A DNA stretch of 13,970 bases from Polyrhizophydium stewartii. Lineage: Eukaryota > Chytridiomycota > Chytridiomycetes > Rhizophydiales. The notes under the pieces are model-generated. The model ran no database searches, was not told where the DNA came from, and saw only the letters and a program-made list of their open reading frames with translations. Numbering within the stretch: the stretch's first letter is position 1; each line of letters starts with the position of its first letter. The DNA lies in contig JADGIZ010000417.1 in the NCBI GenBank assembly GCA_027604665.1, forward strand, positions 1-13,970, in the 5' to 3' direction. Below are positions 8,156-13,970 of the stretch, one piece after another. The translations under genes were made by a program, and so were the position numbers.

Positions 8156-9072
8156 TCAGCGCACATACTTGTTCATGAACTTGCGGTGGAAGTCGGACCG
8201 CAGCATGTCGTTGATGAATCTCTTCTTGCCCGTCTCCTCGGTGCCGCGTGCTTGGTTCTTGAAGATGACGTCGTCGTCCCAGCGGCGCTTGACGGTGAAG
8301 CTTGCCGAGGACCCGGCCGATCCCGCGGGAGGCTGCAGCAGCGGGTTGCCTGTCATGGCGCGCTCCTCCATCTCGCGCTCCTCCTTCTCGAGGCGCTCGC
8401 GCTCCAAGCGCTCCTGCTCCTCGGCGCGCTCGCGCTTGATCTTCTCAAGCTCCCGCATGAGCTCGGCCGTGTCGTCCTCGTCGTCCGAGTCGTCGTCCGA
8501 GTCGTCGCTGCCGTCTTCGGCATCTTCGTCCTCGCTGCATCGTGTGGGTATGGCTGCGTCAGCGCACAAGCAGCGGCCCGGCACAGCGGCGCCGCACAAA
8601 ACACACTCGTCGTCGGGATCAGAGTCGTCTGCATCGATGTTCTGGGCCTCGATGAGCCGCCGGCGCTTAGTCGCCTCCTCGGGATCCTCCTCGCGGCCTG
8701 GTCTCTGCCGTCAGCAATGGCGGCTCTCTCGGGACTCGCACACGCAGCACAACGCACCGGGTCCGAGCAGCGCGCTCTTGGCTGCGTGCTCGCGCTCGCG
8801 CTCAAGCAGCTTGCGCTTGAGGTCCTCGGCGCTCTCGTCGTGCAGGTCGGCGCTGCACGGCCCACCGCACGCCGCGGGCCAGAGGGTCGTCAGCTCGTTG
8901 CCAGTCACGTTGGCGCCGTGGAGCGGGAGGCAGCCACTACCCACCGGTCTTTGAGCTTGGTCTGCCCGCGCTGGTCCTTGGCGCGCACCATGTTGGACGG
9001 CGCCGCGCCCGTGTCGCGCAGCGAGTGACCGCCGAGCGCCGGCAGGAACGTGGGCCGCGCCGCCGATGTCAT
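8156..9072 (-). CDS. CWC15: Spliceosome-associated protein Cwc15 (Cwf15/AD-002), four exons
   Basis: Cwc15 is a largely unstructured component of the Prp19/Cdc5 (NineTeen) complex in the active spliceosome. Exons, in transcription order: 9072-8945, 8852-8758, 8697-8607, 8534-8156. They total 693 nt and 230 residues (human 229). Introns are 92, 60 and 72 nt, all GT-AG. The conserved N-terminus is [15 protein letters not shown]. Next are a basic segment ending LKDR, the [12 protein letters not shown] helix, and [17 protein letters not shown], which leads into a long Asp/Glu/Ser tract. A charged coiled coil follows ([20 protein letters not shown]), then GNPLL. The signature C-terminus has [30 protein letters not shown] and NKYVR. 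The third intron removes a Cys-rich stretch that does not belong to the family. The gene shares a 105-bp promoter with bL21m. Confidence 0.95.
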
Positions 9073-9177
9073 GGTGCTGGAGCTGGGCAAAGTGCGAAGC
9101 GGCCGCAATGCGCCGACATATGGCGCGGCGGGCACACGGGACGCGTGAAGTCAGCCTGAACGACCTTTCTGTCGCAC
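9073..9177. promoter_or_regulatory. Divergent promoter shared by CWC15 and mitochondrial bL21
   Basis: Only 105 bp separate the two start codons, so both genes must be driven from this segment. It has no long T tract and no clear TATA box. It contains one perfect palindromic ACGCGT at 9141-9146 and a CATATG palindrome at about 9117-9122. Confidence 0.6.
9141..9146. promoter_or_regulatory. ACGCGT box (MCB-like)
   Basis: The palindrome ACGCGT is the core of the MluI cell-cycle box bound by MBF-type (Mbp1/Swi6) factors in ascomycetes. Here it lies 31 bp upstream of the bL21m start in the shared promoter. In GC-rich DNA a chance match is quite possible. Confidence 0.3.
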
Positions 9178-9985
9178 ATGATCCTCGCCGGGCTGAGACG
9201 GGCCGCCTTGGTCGCTGGTGAGCGCTGCGCCGTGCCCGGACAGCGAGTGCGCCTCGTGCTTGCGCCTCCCGGTGCCTTCTGCTGGCTGCTGCGCGCGGCT
9301 CCTGCGGCCGCGTGTCGCTTCTGGCTGGCTCCTGCGAGCTGCCCCCAAGGCCGCTTTTCTGATCTTTCGGCTGACACCAACGACACTTGCAACGGCCTCG
9401 CGCTGCGCCTGTCGATGGGCCGCGAACGCACCTGCAGGCATCCACACCGCCGCTGCCGCGCGCGCCGCTGTAGTCGAGGCGACTGCTGCTGCACCAAAGG
9501 CGGCGGCCGCCGCTGTCAAGGCTTCCGCTGCCAAGACACCCGCGGACAAGGTGGAGACTGAGCCTGCAGCATCCCACAAGGCCCCGACAACAGCAGCGAC
9601 CGGCTGGTCCAAGAAGACCATCGAGGCCCTAGATCTTCTTCGCTCGCAAACAAAGTTTCACGCCATCGTCGAGATCAAGAACCGGCCATATCACGTCTCC
9701 AAGAACGACATTATTGTCACGCCTTACATGAAGGACCTGGCCCTCGGCGAAGTCATTGAGCTCGACCGCGTGCGCGAGATTGGCAGCCCAGACTATGTGC
9801 TGCAGGGGAACCCCTATGTGCACCCGTCGTATTTTCAGATCCGCGCCACGGTCATTGAGCATCCGCGCAGTGCAGAGATTGTCCGCAAGCACTGGAAGCG
9901 CAGCGGCGACACCAAGACGGTGCGCAACGCAAACTACCACACGCTGCTTCGCGTATCGCACATCGACATTGCCAAGGCCGAGTAG
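9178..9985 (+). CDS. Mitochondrial large-subunit ribosomal protein bL21m, two exons
   Basis: This is the bL21 protein of the mitochondrial ribosome (yeast counterpart MRPL49). Exon 1 (9178-9217) encodes MILAGLRRAALVA, the start of an Arg-containing amphipathic presequence. A 220-nt GTGAGC...CTGCAG intron follows, and exon 2 (9438-9985) begins GIHTAAAARAAVV, giving 588 nt and 195 residues. An Ala/Lys-rich transit/linker region reaches about residue 65. The bL21 fold begins with FHAIVEIKNRPYHVSKNDI and continues through LGEVIELDRVREIG and YFQIRATVIEH. The C-terminal HWKRSGDTKTVRNANYHT corresponds to the rRNA-binding KRRK...GHRQ..T segment of bacterial L21. The start is chosen because it is the only ATG that pairs with an in-phase donor. 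Earlier acceptors inside the intron cannot be fully excluded. Confidence 0.9.
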
Positions 9986-10027
9986 GCTGCCTCGTTGCAT
10001 GCTGAGCCGAATGTGTGCAGAGAGTGA

Positions 10028-10282
10028 ATGAAAGTTTTGAACGAAGTGACATTGACTGTTACGCTTGTCCTTCCCGCCCAACGGGCTTCCAAGATCGACG
10101 GCAAGACGGCCGACGCCATCATCGATGCGCTTGCCGAGAGCGGCGTCCACAGCCCTCCCGAGGCGCTCGAGCAGGCGATCAAGCGCGGCGACGCTGCGAC
10201 GGTCAAGTGGCTGCGCGACAACATCTTTGTCAACAACGACAAGCTCAGGAGGCGCGCCGAGTGGTTCCTGAAGCGCGGGTGA
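10028..10282 (+). pseudogene. Orphan 3' fragment of an ankyrin-family gene
   Basis: An 84-codon open frame starts at 10028, right after an in-frame stop. From about 10082 it encodes a block that also closes the longer ankyrin remnant downstream: ASKIDGKTADAIIDAL, an acidic/helical middle, KRGDAATVKWLRDN and RRRAEWF. The corresponding stretch of the second copy is at about 11905-12090. No ankyrin repeats precede it, so it is best read as the tail of a tandemly duplicated gene that lost its 5' part. The first ~18 codons show no similarity to the second copy. A tiny intact gene is possible but less likely. Confidence 0.55.
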
Positions 10283-10435
10283 AGGCAACTCGGCGGCATG
10301 TGGGCGGGCTTGCGTGAATGAACGAAGCTGCGGTCGATACCCAGTGTGGGGGCCGTGCCTTGATCTGCCTGCGGTTGTATGATGCAGTCGGCCAAGATGC
10401 ATCAGGTGCGGAGAAACCGACTCTGCCCAACATCA

Positions 10436-12342
10436 ATGAACCCAATCCACGCCTCCATTGCCGAGCAGCTCGCCGCCGTCCAGGTGTGCGTCGACGGCCT
10501 CGTGGACGCCATCGCGATGCCAGGCGCGGCCAGTGCGGATGTCACGGAGCAGGTGCACGCCCTCGCCGGCCGCTTCGGCGCACTCGCCCAAGGCGTCCGC
10601 GAGCTTGTGGGCACGCCGCACGCCGCCAAGCGCAGTCGACGTCGCTCGGCTCCTGCGCAGCGAGCAGCGTGCGCTCTGGCTCGACGTCTTTGATCTCGAC
10701 CAACTTCCCGCCGATCCTTCTGTCCTCAAGCCAAACGAGACACTCGACTCGTGCACCGACAAGGACTTTTAGCACATCCGCAGCCGCGAGATGTATGGCT
10801 TTATCAAAAGCATGAATTGCTTTCCAGATCTTGAGCAGGTCGCCCTGCGTCACAAATTGCTTGATCTCGTTGAACGGCGCGAGCCCCCGCAACGTTGCTC
10901 AAGCCGGGCTCGACCTCGAATTTCTTAGAGTTGCCCCGGACTGGATCGACGTCAGGCCAGACCATCACCTTTCCAAGCTCGTGGCAGAGGTAGGTCGCTT
11001 GGACATCCTCGAGTGGCTTCGCAGCATATCCGCCAATCCATGGCACGCCTCTGCGATAGATAGCGCGGCTTGCGTCGGCCACCTGCACGTCGTCGAGCGG
11101 CTGCACAAGAACGTCACAACAGGCTGCTCGACCAATGCGATGGACCAAGCCGCCGCCAATGGCCACCTGCGAGTCGTCGAGTTCCTGCATAACAGCGGCG
11201 CCGTACGCTGCACGATTGACTCAGGCAACAAGGCTCTGTCCAGCGGCCACACCGAAATCGCGAGGTTCATTATATTCAACTGCGGCATCGTTCCATCTTT
11301 TTTTTACGGAATCCACAACGCGTTTTCGATATCGGACTCGCCGTTGCTGCGACTTATGTTTAAGTGCGGGCTGCATCGCCAACTGAGCGTTGGTGGAATG
11401 GTGGATACCACGCGCAGCATCGAAATACTCGAGGTCGCCGAACTCATCAGTGACGAGCAGCGTGGTGAGATGATGCGGGTGTTGGCAATCCGAGACCACT
11501 TGAACAAAATGCGGATGCTGCACACGCGCTGGCTCTAGGCCATCAAGTCTGTCGTGCTCGAGGATGTTTGGAAAAGTGCGGTAGCGCAGTTGATTTCTCA
11601 TGATCCTGGACCCAATCTAGATGCTGACAGCGACATCGAATGGGCCGAGAAATATAAATAAGAGGGTGATGATGATGATGACGATGATGACGATGATGAC
11701 GACAACGACGACGACGAGAGCGTCACAAGCTCCATTCTGCAGTGTCAATTCGATATTCTCGACTTTGTGCTCGAGCACAGGCGAGAGCTGCTTGACGACG
11801 ATACTGTGGTCAATCTGCTCAACGATGCCCTCAAGAATATGAATCACAATCACATTGGCTGGATCTTCGAAATCCTCCCTGAAGTAGTTGTCGACCACCC
11901 GGCGTCCAAGCTCGACGGCGAGCCGGCCGACGCAATCATCGATGCGATCGCCGAGGGCGAGTGGAGGTTTTACGATGATGATATGTTCGAACATGCCTTC
12001 AAACGTCGCGACATCCGAATGGTCAAGCGGTTGCGCGACAACTCTGGCTGCGACCGGGTTCGAAGGCTTGCGGAGTGGTTTGTGACGACTGTGCGAAAGC
12101 GATGCGGCGACGACCAGAAACCTTTTGCGAATGAAAGATGCAGTCTAAGTTGCCTTGGCTGCCAAGTCGGTGTCTGCCTCGGACGGCAATTGAAGAAATT
12201 GGGATCTGTCGGACAACAGTCAGCTCAACTTGCGACTGAACTGCAGAGCAGCTGGCCGCCATCGCCAACCGCCGATCAAAAGGCAACATGGATATTCAAG
12301 ATTCAACTTTTGTACGAAACTTTTACTTGCTTCGCAGTTTGA
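10436..12342 (+). pseudogene. Decayed ankyrin-repeat gene
   Basis: A plausible start at 10436 (MNPIHASIAEQLAAVQ, then a helical DVTEQVHALAGRFGALA) continues in the next frame from about 10620-10650 (DVARLLRSEQRALWLDVF). It meets a TAG at 10770-10772 and goes on in that frame with SREMYGFIKSMNCFPDLEQ. It shifts frame again near 10870-10890 and then runs in one frame to 12342. That last part contains ankyrin-like repeats at about 10960-11280: GRLDILEWLR, GHLHVVERLHKN, GHLRVVEFLHNS, GHTEIARFI. In-frame TAG (11536-11538) and TAA (11659-11661) interrupt it, yet similarity to the tail of the neighbouring fragment resumes at about 11905-12090 (ADAIIDAIAE, KRLRDN, RRLAEWF). The natural end is probably near 12120. 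Frame-preserving introns at 11479-11538 and 11581-11742 could remove both late stops, but not the two early shifts. The region is visibly more AT-rich than its neighbours. Confidence 0.65.
11668..11715 (+). repeat. GAT/GAC trinucleotide repeat (poly-Asp)
   Basis: Sixteen consecutive triplets are GAT or GAC apart from one AAC, encoding an acidic run in the frame of the ankyrin remnant. It lies two codons after the in-frame TAA at 11659. It is a microsatellite prone to length change and sits inside a possible 162-nt intron. Confidence 0.8.
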
Positions 12343-12680
12343 AAAGAAAGGAAAGTAGCGGCTCTGGCTGGTCAGGCGGCGGCAGGACCCATTATCAAGA
12401 CATGGACAAGAAGGAACGACGAGCGATGCGGATGTGAAGGGGGGGGGGATCAAAGAAGTGGTGAGAGATAGAGCGAGAAGTGTGGATGCAAGAAGGGCCT
12501 GCCGGCGGCGAGTCTGTGGCATCCAAGAGTGCGGCACGCTCGGCGCATCGCACCAGCGGGCACCGGGGCTGGGAGCCAGATCGGCTCGGGCGTTGGATGC
12601 AGCGAGCCAGAGAAGCCCGCGCTCGGCGGCAGATGGACAGAGGTATTCACAACGGGCGGCATCGCGGACACTGGCGCGGT
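12343..12680. other. Convergent intergenic region with a G10 tract
   Basis: These 338 bp lie between the end of the ankyrin remnant and the stop codon of the right-edge gene. They include a run of ten G (12439-12448). I see no coding signal, RNA gene or canonical poly(A) hexamer on either strand. Confidence 0.5.
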
Positions 12681-13970
12681 TCAGCGGCGCGAGCGTGCCT
12701 TGGCACCGGCAGCAGCCTGCACACGCTGCGGCGGCGGCGGCTGCTGCTGCTTCTTGGCGGCCCTTGCCCGTGCGGTCACCCGCGGCGCGGTGGCATCGCT
12801 GACGCGGCGTGCGCTGGCACGGCGGGCCGACGGGCGAGGGCCCTGCTCCCAGTCCGACGCCTCGGAGCCCGACGCGGTGCCAGCGGGCGACTCCTCGGGC
12901 TCGGCGCTTGGCTGCTTGCTGGCCGCCGATGCGTCGGCCGCGGGCCGGGGCGTGGCGGTCGGCGACGGCAGCCGGGCATCGTCGAGCTGCATTGGGGCGA
13001 GCCGCTGCTTCCTGGTGGTGCCTGCTGCGGCAGACACCTCGGGCAGCAGCACGGGCGAGGCCGAAGTGACTGACACGGCCGACTCGTCCGAGTCGGTTCC
13101 CGACGATACGAGCAGCGCCGGGGCGGCGCCGTCTGCGCTGCGCCGGCGCTTGGCTGGCCGCGGAGGCTGGGGCGTGTCGACGCTGTCGGCGGTCGTCTGG
13201 CCCGACTCGAGCGACACTGGCGACGGCGGTGCGGCCGGCTGCGCGGATCTGCGGGGCTTGCGCTGCGGGGCGGCGGCGACCGAGGACACGACGGCGGCGG
13301 CGGCGGCGCGGCGCAGGCCCCTGGCTGCGTCGGTGGGGAAGTATGCGGCCTCGAGGTTGCGCAGCAGCGCCAGCACGCCGCGCGTGGCCGATGCGGGCGT
13401 CTGCGATGCGGCCGCGAGCCGCGCAATGGCGGCCTCGGCGGCGGCAACGAACTCGGCGCCGCTGGCAAAGTCCGAGATGCGCGCCGACAGCTCTGCGAGC
13501 GGGTCGGGCACGGCGTGGCGGGCGCCGGTGAGCTGCGAGTCGGCGTCGGCCGTGTCGTCGGCTGCGTCGTTGTCGGCAGCGTCGGCAGCCAGGTCGCGGG
13601 CGGCCGACAGCATCGTTAGGAAGACGCCGTGGGCCTGCATCTGGCGCAGGCTCTCGACCATGAGCCGGTGCATGGCGCTCAGGCCAGCTGGCGCCTGCAG
13701 CGGCTCGATGTCGGCGGCGGCGGCGGCGTCGCGCCGGCGCTTCCTGGCCAGCGCGGGCTGCGGGTCGGCGGCATCGGTGCTTGGCGCCGTGTGGCCGTCT
13801 CGGGCGGACGCGGCGGGCGACGGCGGGCCGGCCGTGGGCGAGCGCGCCGATGCGGGCGCCGCGGGCGAGGGCACCGCGGGCGACGCGGGCTGCAGCTCGG
13901 ATGTTGCGGGAGCCGCGGGCGACGTGCGCAGCGGGCGGGGCCGCTGTTTGGTGGCCGCGGTCCTCTTGTG
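12681..13970 (-). CDS. Large basic, low-complexity nuclear-type protein, 3' part, unknown function
   Basis: A single frame enters at the right edge (first full codon 13970-13968) and ends at TGA 12683-12681, giving the last 429 residues. No ATG near the edge begins it, so the start lies outside. The composition is Ala/Pro/Ser-rich with many SP and TP dipeptides. Basic clusters such as ARKRRRDAA, AKRRRSADG and the C-terminal KARSRR suggest nuclear import. Two stretches look folded: MHRLMVESLRQMQAHGVFL (about 13674-13618) and a 70-residue segment with LAELSARISDFASGAEF, IARLAAASQ and LLRNLEAAYFPTDAARGL (about 13505-13305). Poly-Gln/Pro precedes the C-terminus. I do not recognise the family. A degenerate bromodomain in the second stretch is a guess only. 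The strong third-position GC bias and long uninterrupted frame support a real gene. Confidence 0.65.
   Translation of the reverse strand, partial: HKRTAATKQRPRPLRTSPAAPATSELQPASPAVPSPAAPASARSPTAGPPSPAASARDGHTAPSTDAADPQPALARKRRRDAAAAADIEPLQAPAGLSAMHRLMVESLRQMQAHGVFLTMLSAARDLAADAADNDAADDTADADSQLTGARHAVPDPLAELSARISDFASGAEFVAAAEAAIARLAAASQTPASATRGVLALLRNLEAAYFPTDAARGLRRAAAAAVVSSVAAAPQRKPRRSAQPAAPPSPVSLESGQTTADSVDTPQPPRPAKRRRSADGAAPALLVSSGTDSDESAVSVTSASPVLLPEVSAAAGTTRKQRLAPMQLDDARLPSPTATPRPAADASAASKQPSAEPEESPAGTASGSEASDWEQGPRPSARRASARRVSDATAPRVTARARAAKKQQQPPPPQRVQAAAGAKARSRR

Noticed and set aside
8535..8606. Cys-rich segment ([16 protein letters not shown]) that could look like a zinc-binding motif
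   Set aside because: It has a GTGTGT donor and GCAG acceptor. Removing it restores the continuous acidic tract and the normal length of Cwc15, so it is an intron.
10751..10783. Possible 33-nt intron removing the TAG at 10770 in the ankyrin remnant
   Set aside because: It begins GT, ends CAG and keeps frame, but it is about half the length of the shortest supported intron here (60 nt), so a true nonsense mutation is more likely.
10023..12140. Short GTGAATGAA-like strings near 10023, 10314 and 12130 flanking the ankyrin copies
   Set aside because: They could mark duplication ends, but they are only about 9 bases and imperfect at 12130, so chance cannot be excluded.
12240..12275. Possible start of a third ankyrin copy (GAGCAGCT-GCCGCC match to 10463-10480)
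   Set aside because: The match is about 20 bases with mismatches, and the corresponding frame has a stop just upstream, with no continuing similarity.

Overview
This looks like nuclear DNA of an early-diverging fungus, most likely a chytrid. It is GC-rich and gene-dense, with short spliceosomal introns (about 60-280 nt) that use GTGAGT/GTGCGT-type donors and CAG acceptors. It carries single-copy eukaryotic housekeeping genes, a cAMP-receptor-type GPCR and decayed ankyrin-repeat genes. The assignment to chytrids is inference; 'fungal or close relative' is much firmer.

Layout, left to right. BUB3 (six exons, minus strand) diverges from NEP1/EMG1 (four exons, plus strand) across a 202-bp shared promoter with a T-rich tract. 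Next comes a clear first exon of a Pik1-type phosphatidylinositol 4-kinase, which ends at a canonical splice donor but has no recognisable second exon. It is followed directly by a cAR-like GPCR that lacks a visible TM1. ERV2, a membrane-anchored sulfhydryl oxidase, starts 57 bp after the GPCR stop. VPS24/CHMP3 (ESCRT-III, plus) converges on CWC15 (spliceosome, minus). CWC15 in turn diverges from mitochondrial ribosomal protein bL21m across a 105-bp promoter containing an ACGCGT box.

From about 10.0 to 12.35 kb the sequence becomes visibly more AT-rich and holds remnants of ankyrin-family genes. One is an orphan 3' fragment. The other is a longer copy whose reading frame stays recognisable across frameshifts and in-frame stops. 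The two share a C-terminal block that I cannot assign to a known domain. The right edge is the 3' part of a long, Ala/Pro/Ser-rich, basic, probably nuclear protein of unknown function on the minus strand.

The intact genes belong to unrelated pathways (mitotic checkpoint, ribosome biogenesis, secretory disulfide formation, endosomal sorting, splicing, mitochondrial translation), so this is ordinary chromosome rather than a cluster. Exon joins were worked out by hand from splice signals, phase and remembered family conservation. For BUB3, NEP1, ERV2, VPS24, CWC15 and bL21m the exon lengths add up to a whole number of codons. The points most worth checking are the Pik1-exon/GPCR junction and the shared tail of the ankyrin remnants.
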